Assembly: GCA_958407465.1 (NCBI GenBank)
Contig: CATYIV010000017.1
Span: 1 to 45,641 of the forward strand
Source of the DNA: an uncultured Collinsella sp.
GTDB lineage: Bacteria > Actinomycetota > Coriobacteriia > Coriobacteriales > Coriobacteriaceae
Direction: 5' to 3'
Length of the DNA: 45,641 nucleotides
Shown here: positions 1 to 7,226 of the stretch, piece by piece
Position numbering within the stretch: the first letter of the stretch is position 1
Layout: every line of letters starts with the position of its first letter
The notes under the pieces: model-generated
What the model saw: only the letters and a program-made list of their open reading frames with translations
The model's database searches: none
What the model was told of the DNA's origin: nothing
Translations under genes and position numbers: made by a program

Positions 1-12
1 GTTTTCAAAACC

Positions 13-31
13 AAGCCCGGCCCCGGCCGGA
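13..31 (-). terminator. Possible terminator of the metal ATPase operon
   Basis: Read on the minus strand, a short GC-rich self-complementary stretch built from CCGG/GGCC blocks is followed by GGTTTTG, 14 nt past the ATPase stop codon. The loop would be very short, so this is a weak call. Confidence 0.35.
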
Positions 32-44
32 GGGACCACGAGTG

Positions 45-1997
45 CTACAGGTTCTTGACACCCATCGCGCGCATGGCGTTCAGGATGGCGATGATCGCCA
101 CGCCTACGTCGCCGAACACGGCAAGCCACATGTTGGCGATGCCCAGCGCTGCCAGCACAAGGATCAGCAGCTTAACGCCCAGCGCAAAGATGATGTTCTG
201 CCAGACGATCGTCATGGTCTTGCGTGCCACGCGGATCGCGCGGGAAATGTTGGACGGCTTGTCGTCCATGAGCACGACATCGGCGGCCTCGATCGCAGCG
301 TCAGAACCCATAGCGCCCATGGCAATGCCCACATCGGCGCGCGTAAGCACGGGCGCATCGTTGATGCCGTCGCCCACAAAGGCGAGCTTGCCCTTGCCCG
401 ATTCGGCCGCGAGCAGCGCTTCAACACGTTCGACCTTGTCGCCCGGCAGCAGCTGCGCGTGGAACTCATCGAGCCCCAGCTGCTTGGCCACCGCAGCAGC
501 CACTTCCTCGCGGTCGCCCGTGAGCATGACGGTGCGCTTGACGCTGGCAGCGTGCAGGTCGCGGATCGTCTGCTCGGCATCTGCCTTAACGGTGTCTGCA
601 ATCACGATGTGGCCGGCGTAAACGCCGTCAACGAGCACGTGGAGGATTGTGCCGACAACCTCGCAATTGGGAGCGTCGATACCGGCCGCAGCAAGCATCT
701 TGGCATTGCCGACGACGACGTACTTGCCGTCGATGGTTGCCGTCACGCCGTGGCCCGCGTCATTAGTGGAATCCGTTACGCGCTTGGGATCGAGCTCGCC
801 CTGGAAGGCGGTGCGTACCGACTGCGCGATGGGATGGTCGGAGAATGACTCGGCGAGCGCTGCGACCTCGAGCAACGACTGCTCGGTATAGCCAGCCTCG
901 GGGTGCACCGCGACCACCGAGAACGTGCCGTTGGTGAGCGTGCCGGTCTTGTCAAAGACGACGGTGTCCACATCGGCGAGCGTCTCGAGGTAGTTAGAAC
1001 CCTTGATGAGGACGCCCAGCTTGGATGCGCCGCCAATGCCGCCAAAGAAGCTGAGCGGGACGCTAATCACGAGCGCGCACGGGCAGCTGACGACCAGGAA
1101 GGTCAGGCCGCGCAGGATCCAGTCGGACCAGGCGCCGGTGACCAAGCCGCCGCCGAGCGCGAGTACCGCGGCAGCGCCGGTGACGGCGGGCGTGTAGACG
1201 CGGGCGAAGCGCGTGATAAAGTTCTCGGTGCGCGCCTTCTTTTCGCTGGCATTTTCCACGAGCTCCAGGACGCGTGCGACGGTGGACTCGCCAAAGGGCT
1301 TGGTGGTGCGCACGTGGATGAGGCCCGTCATGTTGATGCAGCCGCTGATGATGTCGTCGCCGGACTTGGCGGGGCGGGGGATTGACTCGCCCGTGAGAGC
1401 GGCGGTGTCGAGCTGGGTTTCGCCCTCGACGATGACGCCGTCGATAGGCACGCGCTCACCGGGCTTGACCACGATCACGGTGCCGACGGCGATGTCATCG
1501 GGGAAGACCTGCTCGAGTGTGCCGTCGGGCTGCTCGACGTTAGCGTAGTCGGGCGCGATGTCCATCATGGCACTGATCGACTTGCGGCTCTTGCCCACGG
1601 CGTACGCCTGAAACAGCTCGCCGACCTGGTAGAGCAGCATGACGGCGGCGCCTTCGGCCATGTGCGGGTCGGTATCGGGGAAGAGCACCATGGCAAACGC
1701 GCCGATGGTCGCGACGGCCATGAGGAAGCTCTCGTCGAAGGCCTTGCCGCGGCGGATGTTATTGAATGCCTTTTGCAGTACGTCGTAGCCGGCAATCAAA
1801 AACGGCACGAGGAACAGCACAAAGCTGGCGTAGATGTCGCCCGGGGTGCCGAATGCGGCAGTGAGGGTGCCGAGCTCATCGAGGGCGTACACCACGGCAA
1901 AAATGCCCAGCGCTACCAGGATGCGGTTGCGCTTATGCTCGAGTGATTCTTTTTTCTTGCGCTTCTTCTTTTTCTTTTTGGGGTCGGCGGTGGCCAT
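45..1997 (-). CDS. Zn/Cd/Pb-type P1B ATPase lacking its own HMA domain
   Basis: A 650-residue heavy-metal-exporting P-type ATPase of the inner membrane. Visible landmarks are the TGES actuator motif, the metal-site CPC in the sixth core helix (SCPCALVIS, about residue 305), the phosphorylation loop DKTGTLTNG (about 347), the SDHP motif of P1B pumps and GDGINDAP (about 540). Near the C-terminus a helix lysine (GVKLLI) and FGDVG match the K and D ligands of the ZntA/CadA subgroup, so zinc, cadmium or lead is the likely substrate (family knowledge). The start at 1997 follows GGGAGG; the reading frame is open further upstream, but that part reads through the previous gene. The N-terminus is a lysine/arginine tract (DPKKKKKKRKKK) where an HMA domain usually sits; that domain is encoded separately just upstream. 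An operator-like palindrome precedes the gene. Exact metal specificity is inferred. Confidence 0.93.
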   Translation of the reverse strand: MATADPKKKKKKRKKKESLEHKRNRILVALGIFAVVYALDELGTLTAAFGTPGDIYASFVLFLVPFLIAGYDVLQKAFNNIRRGKAFDESFLMAVATIGAFAMVLFPDTDPHMAEGAAVMLLYQVGELFQAYAVGKSRKSISAMMDIAPDYANVEQPDGTLEQVFPDDIAVGTVIVVKPGERVPIDGVIVEGETQLDTAALTGESIPRPAKSGDDIISGCINMTGLIHVRTTKPFGESTVARVLELVENASEKKARTENFITRFARVYTPAVTGAAAVLALGGGLVTGAWSDWILRGLTFLVVSCPCALVISVPLSFFGGIGGASKLGVLIKGSNYLETLADVDTVVFDKTGTLTNGTFSVVAVHPEAGYTEQSLLEVAALAESFSDHPIAQSVRTAFQGELDPKRVTDSTNDAGHGVTATIDGKYVVVGNAKMLAAAGIDAPNCEVVGTILHVLVDGVYAGHIVIADTVKADAEQTIRDLHAASVKRTVMLTGDREEVAAAVAKQLGLDEFHAQLLPGDKVERVEALLAAESGKGKLAFVGDGINDAPVLTRADVGIAMGAMGSDAAIEAADVVLMDDKPSNISRAIRVARKTMTIVWQNIIFALGVKLLILVLAALGIANMWLAVFGDVGVAIIAILNAMRAMGVKNL

Positions 1998-2020
1998 GAC
2001 TCGTATCCTCCCATTTGAAT

Positions 2021-2040
2021 GAATGAACACTCGCTCATAT
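2021..2040 (-). promoter_or_regulatory. Third ArsR/CadC-type operator, in front of the ATPase
   Basis: The sequence GAATGA-N8-TCATAT has the same half-site, spacer length and span as the two operators upstream of the repressor gene, with two mismatches in the left arm. It lies between the HMA gene and the ATPase, 23 nt before the ATPase start. I see no convincing promoter with it, so it could act as an internal operator or roadblock. Confidence 0.55.
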
Positions 2041-2097
2041 AATTTCGCGAGCAAAGGCCGCGGCAAGCGCGGCCTTGCAGGTTGGCGTAAACCTGGG

Positions 2098-2316
2098 CTA
2101 GAGAATGATCTCGCAGTCCGGCTCGGCGTCGGCCGTAAACTCAACAACGCGGTTGAGCACCTCGTCGAACTCAGCATCATCGGCCTCGAGCGTCAGCTTC
2201 TGGGTCATAAAGTTGACGGACACGGATTTGACGCCCTCGAGCTTGGCCAGCTCGTCCTGAAGCTCGCGCGCACAGTTGGCGCAATCGATCTCATCGAGCT
2301 TGTACTGCTTTTTCAT
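2098..2316 (-). CDS. Free-standing HMA metal-binding protein
   Basis: A 72-residue soluble protein that is a single heavy-metal-associated domain with a beta-alpha-beta-beta-alpha-beta outline. The metal loop is IDCANCARE near residue 10: an acidic residue directly before CxxC, as in Zn/Cd/Pb-type HMA domains rather than copper chaperones, which favour GMxCxxC (family knowledge). The C-terminus is acidic with one more cysteine (EPDCEIIL) that could be an extra ligand. The gene lies between the repressor and the ATPase and ends 100 nt before the ATPase start. Since the ATPase has no HMA domain, this protein probably supplies metal to the pump or senses metal for it (inference). The start follows GGAAAGGAACCCACC. 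Confidence 0.88.
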   Translation of the reverse strand: MKKQYKLDEIDCANCARELQDELAKLEGVKSVSVNFMTQKLTLEADDAEFDEVLNRVVEFTADAEPDCEIIL

Positions 2317-2378
2317 GGTGGGTTCCTTTCCCGTTTTTGCGGCTTGGGTGCAGGCCGCGCTGGTACCGTGGTTGGTTG

Positions 2379-2744
2379 CTATTCGCAGATATGGCTCATG
2401 CCCTGGTTGAGCATGGTGTAGACGTGGTCGTCGGCGAGCGAGTATAGGATATTGCGCCCGTCGCGCCGGAATTTAACCAGGTGCGACTGCTTGAGTGTGC
2501 GCAGCTGGTGCGACACCGCGGACTGCGAGGTTTCGGTCGCTTCGGCGATGTCTGCCACGCAGAGCTCGCGGCCCATGAGGGCGTAAAGGATCTTGATACG
2601 CGTGGTGTCGCTGAAGACCTTGAACAGGTCGGCGAGGTCGTAGAGAAGCTCCTCGTCGGGAAGGTCCTCGGGCGAGCAGGTGGTGGGGATCACTGGCTCG
2701 GTGGCCTCGGTGTCGGGTTTCGTTTCATCAACGCGGATGCTCAC
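2379..2744 (-). CDS. ArsR/SmtB/CadC-family metal-responsive repressor
   Basis: A 121-residue winged-helix repressor, first gene of the metal operon. The recognition region reads ELCVADIAEATETSQSAVSH, close to CadC/CzrA proteins, and keeps one cysteine of the alpha-3 ELCVCD metal site. The C-terminal helix carries the full alpha-5 zinc site pattern D-x-H-x10-H-x2-E (DDHVYTM...SHICE). Metal binding at alpha-5 releases DNA in this family (known), so zinc, and possibly cadmium through the cysteine, should induce the operon (inferred). The start is GTG at 2744, 8 nt after AAAGGA. Two perfect copies of its likely operator lie upstream, one inside the promoter. Confidence 0.92.
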   Translation of the reverse strand: MSIRVDETKPDTEATEPVIPTTCSPEDLPDEELLYDLADLFKVFSDTTRIKILYALMGRELCVADIAEATETSQSAVSHQLRTLKQSHLVKFRRDGRNILYSLADDHVYTMLNQGMSHICE

Positions 2745-2758
2745 TGCAATATCCTTTC

Positions 2759-2778
2759 ATATGAACATGCGCTCATAT
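2759..2778 (-). promoter_or_regulatory. ArsR-type operator O1
   Basis: ATATGA-N8-TCATAT is a perfect 6+6 inverted repeat between the predicted transcription start and the GTG start of the repressor gene. It resembles the known ATATGAAC...TTCATAT operators of SmtB/CzrA/CadC proteins. Confidence 0.8.
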
Positions 2779-2790
2779 AACTTGCTTTCG

Positions 2791-2818
2791 ATTATATGAG
2801 TGTATGTTCATATGTCAA
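2791..2818 (-). promoter_or_regulatory. Consensus promoter with embedded operator O2 of the metal operon
   Basis: On the minus strand TTGACA (2818-2813) and TATAAT (2796-2791) are separated by 16 nt, both hexamers matching the vegetative consensus exactly. The operator ATATGA-N8-TCATAT at 2794-2813 covers the whole spacer and overlaps both hexamers, the layout expected for strong repression by the ArsR-family protein. Confidence 0.85.
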
Positions 2819-3133
2819 TACAATTTGCGTTAATTTCGATGGCTGCTTGCCGCCTCTGCGATTTTCTGTGGGTTGGGAGACATCGACGCAATGCTCGCCA
2901 ACATATTTCGAGATGTTCGGCTAGCATGCTAAGAAAGCCACCTTGAGAAGCATTAGAACTGTTCATATTTGTACTTTATCGTGTCAAATACCGCGAGAAT
3001 CAGTTCTTCCTCTACGGGAGTTCCTGCAGAATCAGTTTTATCTAAAGTTATATTGAGCATTGCTGCAGCCAATCTGGCACATCGGTGGCCGAATAAGTCG
3101 AAAAATGTAGGTGGACATCCGCAGAGATCGCCT
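2814..3133. other. Intergenic stretch, A+T-richer, with one repeat copy
   Basis: Apart from the promoter edge and the 29-bp repeat at 3086-3114 I see no gene here that I can support. A minus-strand reading frame of 66 codons (2953-3153) overlaps the end of the nuclease-like gene but has no ribosome site and includes the repeat. Confidence 0.5.
3086..3114 (-). repeat. 29-bp direct repeat, copy 1
   Basis: TGGCCGAA-T-AA-G-TCG then AAAAATGTAGGTGG. It recurs at 4714-4742 with two mismatches, in the same orientation, on the other side of the nuclease-like gene. On the minus strand it would encode PPTFFDLFG; the other copy would encode PPTFFELFG. Confidence 0.85.
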
Positions 3134-4342
3134 TTAGAAGAGCGAATTCTCAATTAGATCAATAATCGTGTCGTCTTCCGTGCGGTTTTCATCGATTTTT
3201 GCGAACATGTCGCATTCCCAAGGCCCATTGATTTCCTCAGCAAGGGCCCCGACGTGTTGCATGTCGTCGGGTTCGGGCACATCGTTGATGCTCGGGTCAT
3301 CAGCTTGCGGATATTGGCTTGCAATTTCGCGCTTGGTGGCCTCTTCTTCTTTGAGTGTCTCCAGGACGCGGCGACCGTATTCGAAGTAGCGCCGCAAGAC
3401 AAATTGACGAAGAGTTTCTTGCAGGATGGCGAAGTTATCCGGGAGTCGACCGGGCCATATCTTCTCGCGAATGCGAATCGCTTCCATGACCCGTTTAAAA
3501 GCGGACTGCTTGAAAAACGAATGACGATTAACTGTGATAACGGCATATCCCATGTTTCGCAGCGTGTTTCGGCGCTCCTCGTCAATTGATTGCTGCTCGG
3601 GTTCGTCGTGGTAAAAGCCGTTGTATTCGATATCGGTCATCGAATTTTCGAGCAGCGCGTCGAGGTAGAAAACCGTCCGTCGCGTTAGGGCGGCGTATCT
3701 TTTGGGGACTGGGATCGGATAATCCGTTTTGATAGCGCGTATGGCTAAGCCACCCATTGACTTGGGCATTGTCAGCATCATGACAAACGCCGTTTCGAGT
3801 GGGGAGCGACAGCCTTCGCGTACATAAGAAAGTGCCTTAAGTGCTTTATTAGATCCACGATACCCCGGTGCCTCTGAAAAGAAGGCTCTGAGCTCTTCAA
3901 CGCTGGTTAGGGCTGGGCGCTCGCGATATTGAGTTTCGTCGGACGTTCCAAGCGCGTAGGAGCCGCAGATTTCAAAGTAATACTCAACGAGCTCCGAAAG
4001 GTTGAGGTCGGCTGTTGCTTCTAACGCGCACAGCTTGATATCGACGATGTAGACGTTCGGCTCGAGTTCTAGGTAGCTTTCTGCATCAAACGTATAGCGC
4101 GTGCAGTGGCAGATGCAGCCCTTGCGGTGCCTTTTGGCATTATTGGAAAACGTCAGCACATGGATGCGTTCAGAATCGACATTCTTTCTGTTGAGCCATG
4201 CTCGTGCCGCTTCCAGGTCGGACGTGGTCGGCGCAGACACCCTGATCTTTTCCATAGGTATGGGACCGGTCGCGTAGCTTGCGAGCGAGTTGGCTGTTTG
4301 GTATACAGCGCGTGCCGTGGTATGTGACAGAATGATTCCCAT
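3134..4342 (-). CDS. PD-(D/E)XK (Vsr/DUF559-like) nuclease-fold protein, orphan
   Basis: A 402-residue protein of no assigned function. The middle has SPLETAF (about residue 200), then DIEYNGFYHD and, further on, ERRNTLRNMGYAVITV. This E...D-x-E-Y-x-G-x-x-H...R-x-x-x-L-x-x-x-G order resembles the Vsr/DUF559-type PD-(D/E)XK fold found at the end of AbiEi-like proteins (my recognition, not a search). The N-terminal part starts MGIILSHTTA and contains LVEYYFEICGSYAL. The last 80 residues are acidic. I chose the ATG at 4342 because the open frame upstream (to 4609) is low-quality and the ILSH start looks natural, but no clear ribosome site is visible. Base composition is A+T-richer than the neighbours and the gene is bracketed by direct repeats, suggesting acquisition. 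No partner toxin, antitoxin or methylase is adjacent. Confidence 0.6.
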   Translation of the reverse strand: MGIILSHTTARAVYQTANSLASYATGPIPMEKIRVSAPTTSDLEAARAWLNRKNVDSERIHVLTFSNNAKRHRKGCICHCTRYTFDAESYLELEPNVYIVDIKLCALEATADLNLSELVEYYFEICGSYALGTSDETQYRERPALTSVEELRAFFSEAPGYRGSNKALKALSYVREGCRSPLETAFVMMLTMPKSMGGLAIRAIKTDYPIPVPKRYAALTRRTVFYLDALLENSMTDIEYNGFYHDEPEQQSIDEERRNTLRNMGYAVITVNRHSFFKQSAFKRVMEAIRIREKIWPGRLPDNFAILQETLRQFVLRRYFEYGRRVLETLKEEEATKREIASQYPQADDPSINDVPEPDDMQHVGALAEEINGPWECDMFAKIDENRTEDDTIIDLIENSLF

Positions 4343-4790
4343 ACGCGCATGATGGCATAGCGGACGCCGCATACGCCCGAAACTTCGGGCAACGGTGTTG
4401 GGGTGCGGCTTATCTTCTGCGAACGGTGGGTTTTGAGCTGTCGTATTGAGGGAGCAGCTTTGGCTGGGGAGGTTTCTGCCGGCTGCCCCTTTTTGATGAA
4501 CTTTAGTTGCGGATTCGTAGCTTCTAAGCGTTTTTGCCGACCGCTCAGATGCCTCACCAACATAATTTGAGTTATTCGGCCTTATCCTATACAAATGGTG
4601 CGATCGCAACGTCCTATTCGAATTGATTCAGGTAGATTTATGGGGCTTGGTTGCGAAATTAAGGCGATTTTAGCTTCGATTGCGGTTCAAGGGGCCTTGA
4701 CTAGTGGTTCAGCTGGCCGAACAACTCGAAAAATGTAGGTGGGCCAACCTGCCGACTATGTGAAGCACGCGTATTTGCTCGTTTTGATGA
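4343..4790. other. Intergenic region upstream of the nuclease-like gene
   Basis: About 450 bases without a gene I can support. It holds the second 29-bp repeat (4714-4742) and A+T-rich sequence that probably includes the promoter of the nuclease-like gene, although no consensus pair stands out. Confidence 0.5.
4714..4742 (-). repeat. 29-bp direct repeat, copy 2
   Basis: TGGCCGAA-C-AA-C-TCG then AAAAATGTAGGTGG, matching 3086-3114 at 27 of 29 positions. On the minus strand it reads GPPTFFELFGQLNH followed by a stop codon. Confidence 0.85.
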
Positions 4791-4826
4791 AAACTAGGGT
4801 GCAGCCATAAGGCTGCGCCCTAGTTT
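4791..4826. terminator. Bidirectional hairpin terminator after the exonuclease gene
   Basis: Sixteen-base arms AAACTAGGGTGCAGCC and GGCTGCGCCCTAGTTT, one mismatch, loop ATAA. The A/T-rich arm ends suit termination from either side. It lies 66 nt past the exonuclease stop. Confidence 0.75.
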
Positions 4827-4891
4827 ACTGCGTGTCGGTGTGCCCAGACGGATTGCGCTGTGCCTGGCAGGCGCTCCCGCAGATGGATCGG

Positions 4892-5860
4892 TTATTTCGC
4901 GAATAGGTTCTTGAGGTTGAACTCGGCCTGAACCGTGCGGAGCATGAGATCGGTGTCGTCCAGGCCCAGATGCTGCTCGTTGGCGTCGGCGGCGAGGGTG
5001 CCGCGGCGGCGGGCCCAGTTCTCGAGCGCGGCGGGCGCAGATTCGCGGGGGAGCGAGCGGACGTCGGCATCCAGGCTGCGGCAGATCTGGCGTGAATCGA
5101 TGACGATGATCTTGCCGGCGCGGCGTGCCTCGGCGTAGCCGTCCAGGTGGATCTTGAACCAGCTGTCCTCAAACGCGGCGTTGTGTGCCATGTACGGGTA
5201 CTTCTTCATGAGCTTGAGCAGCTGCTTCTGCAGCTCCTTGTTCTCGCGGAACGGCTCCTTTCCGTCGATGTCGTCCCAGGTGATGTGGTGGATATTCGAC
5301 AACGGCACATCCTCGCCGCGGTAGATATCGGGCAGGCCGCAGTAGTGTGCCTCGGCGTCGTGCGGGACGGCGTCGCTGATGAGCTCCATGATCTCCCAGC
5401 CGACGTTGATGATGTAGCCGCGCTCGGGTGCACGGCCGGTGGTCTCGATGTCGATACCGAGCACGGTGCCCTGGATGGGCTTGCGGGCGTAGGCCACGCC
5501 GAGCGCGTCGCGGTCGCCGCGGATCTCGCGCATAACGGACGCGGCGGTGCGCTTTTGCATCTTACCGATGGCGGCGCAGGTGTCGGCATCGGACAGGCCG
5601 CGCGAAAGCGTCGTGGGCGTCACGTTGCGCAGGCGCGCCTCGCCAATCTGGTCGCACAGGTCGCGGTTGCGGTCAGCCAGGTCGCGCACGGTGGCAAAGT
5701 CGAAGCTGGGGTCGCCCTCGGCGGTAAAGTACTCGGTTTCGAGCACCTTAAGGGCCTCCTCGCCCTTCTGGCGCTCGGACTCCATGGCGCCGTGATCGCC
5801 ATAGATAAACATGGGAATAAACGGCTGGCGCTCGTATTCGAGTGCTTGTGAAACGTTCAT
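4892..5860 (-). CDS. DEDDh 3'-5' exonuclease (DnaQ/RNase T-like)
   Basis: A 322-residue protein. Residues from about 150 form an exonuclease domain: GIDIETTG (Exo I, metal-binding D and E), HNAAFEDSW (Exo II, D) and HLGLDDTDLM (Exo III, H-x4-D of the DEDDh class). The first ~145 residues are not recognised and have a charged helical look. The family trims DNA or RNA 3' ends with two metal ions; which substrate this one uses cannot be told. ATG at 5860 follows AAGGAG with good spacing. The gene stands alone, with its own terminator downstream. Confidence 0.85.
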   Translation of the reverse strand: MNVSQALEYERQPFIPMFIYGDHGAMESERQKGEEALKVLETEYFTAEGDPSFDFATVRDLADRNRDLCDQIGEARLRNVTPTTLSRGLSDADTCAAIGKMQKRTAASVMREIRGDRDALGVAYARKPIQGTVLGIDIETTGRAPERGYIINVGWEIMELISDAVPHDAEAHYCGLPDIYRGEDVPLSNIHHITWDDIDGKEPFRENKELQKQLLKLMKKYPYMAHNAAFEDSWFKIHLDGYAEARRAGKIIVIDSRQICRSLDADVRSLPRESAPAALENWARRRGTLAADANEQHLGLDDTDLMLRTVQAEFNLKNLFAK

Positions 5861-5942
5861 ATAACTGCTCCTTGGACGGGCCGCAGCGCGCGGCTCGGGT
5901 TCATTGAGATGTGGCGAGATGATAGTTTACCATGGGCAACTA

Positions 5943-5970
5943 TTGGCATCGCGCCTAGGACAACTACAAT
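5943..5970 (+). promoter_or_regulatory. Likely promoter of the metal exporter gene
   Basis: TTGGCA-N16-TACAAT. The TACAAT is the end of a 16-bp unit CTAGGACAACTACAAT (5955-5970) that recurs 30 bp on as CTAGGACTTTTACAAT (5985-6000), 13 of 16 identical; the pair may be operator sites. Confidence 0.55.
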
Positions 5971-6032
5971 ACCCTAGTTGACCGCTAGGACTTTTACAAT
6001 GCTGCCGAAAGACACGAAAGGTTCCATCCGTC

Positions 6033-7121
6033 ATGGATTTGCTGATTGATATTCTGCTCGACGCCGGCAAGGACACGCTCTCGCTTGTGCCGTTTTTGTT
6101 GGTGACGTATCTGGCCCTCGAGACCTTGGAGCACGTCGCGGGCGACCGCGTTAACGGGGCCATCAAGCGCGCCGGCGCCGCGGGTCCCGTGGTTGGCTCG
6201 TTGCTGGGTATGGTGCCGCAGTGCGGCTTTTCGGCCATGGCGGCAACGCTGTACGCCGGTCGCGTCGTGACCTTGGGCACGTTGGTGGCGGTGTTCCTTT
6301 CGACCTCCGACGAGATGCTGCCGCTGCTACTTGCCGAGCAGGTTCCCGTGCAGACCATGGCGATGCTTTTGGCTTCGAAGGCACTGATCGCGCTGGTCAC
6401 GGGCTTTATCGTGGACGCGGCTATCCGCGGCCTTCGTCGTAACGCTCGCGCGCATGCGGCGATTCGCCGTACCGTGCTGGGGACCGCTTCCAATCCGGCT
6501 CATGTGAACTGCGCGCACGACGACCATACCGGGGGCGACATCATTGATGAAGTGGCCGAGGCGGGCGTGAGCGCCGATCACATCCATGAGCTGTGCGAGC
6601 GCGACCATTGCGGTTGCGATGAAGACGAGGACGAGTACGAACACGGACATGGACACGATCACGGTCATGGGGGCGAGCATGAACACCATGATGGCCACGG
6701 TCACTCCCACTCTCACGAGAGCGCGCCCCTCCTGTCGATTATTCGCAGCGCCATCTCGCACACCGTGCAGGTATCGGTATTCATTTTTCTGGTGACGCTG
6801 ATTCTGGTCGCCGTGCTCGAGACCTTCGGCGAGTCCGCGATCGAGCAGTTCCTGCGTGGCAACGAGACGCTCGCCGTCCTGGGTTCGGCGCTTGTCGGCC
6901 TGATCCCCAACTGCTCGGCCAGCGTCGTCATCACGCAACTGTACCTGGAAGGCGCGCTGCAGCTGGCCCCGATGCTCGCCGGCACGCTCATCTCTGCCGG
7001 TGTGGGCTACCTGGTGCTGTTCCGCACCAACCGCAGCGCCCGCGAAAACGTCCTGTTCCTGATCATGATGTACGTCATCGGTGCCGGCTGGGGCCTCATC
7101 CTCTCCGCCGTTGGCCTTTAA
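6033..7121 (+). CDS. ArsP_2-type membrane metal exporter with His-rich loop
   Basis: A 362-residue polytopic membrane protein that I assign to the PF11449 group (putative heavy-metal or manganese exporters). The halves are related: GMVPQCGFSAMAATLYAGR near residue 60 and GLIPNCSASVVITQLYLEG near residue 290 both carry a P-x-C-x-(F/A)-S membrane motif, the mark of an internal duplication. Between the halves is a hydrophilic loop (about residues 165-230) extremely rich in histidine (HGHGHDHGHGGEHEHHDG), with CERDHCGCDEDED before it, surely able to bind transition metals. Substrate is not determined by sequence; manganese, zinc or arsenic species are possible. Paired repeats at its promoter hint at regulation. 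Start follows GAAAGG, with 10 nt spacing. Confidence 0.8.
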   Translation: MDLLIDILLDAGKDTLSLVPFLLVTYLALETLEHVAGDRVNGAIKRAGAAGPVVGSLLGMVPQCGFSAMAATLYAGRVVTLGTLVAVFLSTSDEMLPLLLAEQVPVQTMAMLLASKALIALVTGFIVDAAIRGLRRNARAHAAIRRTVLGTASNPAHVNCAHDDHTGGDIIDEVAEAGVSADHIHELCERDHCGCDEDEDEYEHGHGHDHGHGGEHEHHDGHGHSHSHESAPLLSIIRSAISHTVQVSVFIFLVTLILVAVLETFGESAIEQFLRGNETLAVLGSALVGLIPNCSASVVITQLYLEGALQLAPMLAGTLISAGVGYLVLFRTNRSARENVLFLIMMYVIGAGWGLILSAVGL

Positions 7122-7152
7122 GTAGATTATTGGGACATGTCTTACGATCTAC
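7122..7152 (+). repeat. GTAGAT hairpin, copy 1
   Basis: Arms GTAGAT and ATCTAC enclose TATTGGGACATGTCTTACG, directly after the exporter stop codon. The centre GGGACATG is shared with the hairpin at 7189-7225. Confidence 0.6.
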
Positions 7153-7188
7153 CCCTGTGACCAGGGCATTTCCGCTGCCAAAACAAAA

Positions 7189-7225
7189 AGGTAGATTTCC
7201 GGGCATGTCCCGAAAATCTACCTTG
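7189..7225. terminator. GTAGAT hairpin, copy 2; terminator between convergent genes
   Basis: Arms AAGGTAGATTT and AAATCTACCTT with inner CGGG/CCCG pairing around CATGT. The arm ends are A/T-rich on both strands and the hairpin ends one base before the YaiI stop codon, so it may stop transcription from both sides. Confidence 0.7.
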
Positions 7226-7226
7226 G

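Noticed and set aside
1998..2180. Longer N-terminus for the metal ATPase
   Set aside because: It would overlap the HMA gene and the operator; a GGGAGG site supports the start at 1997.
2953..3153. 66-codon minus-strand frame overlapping the end of the nuclease-like gene
   Set aside because: No ribosome site, includes the 29-bp repeat, and no recognisable domain. An inner start (35 codons) also lacks a ribosome site.
4343..4609. N-terminal extension of the nuclease-like protein by 89 residues
   Set aside because: The extension has no domain character, and the ILSH start at 4342 looks like the natural N-terminus. Not excluded, as no strong ribosome site supports either.
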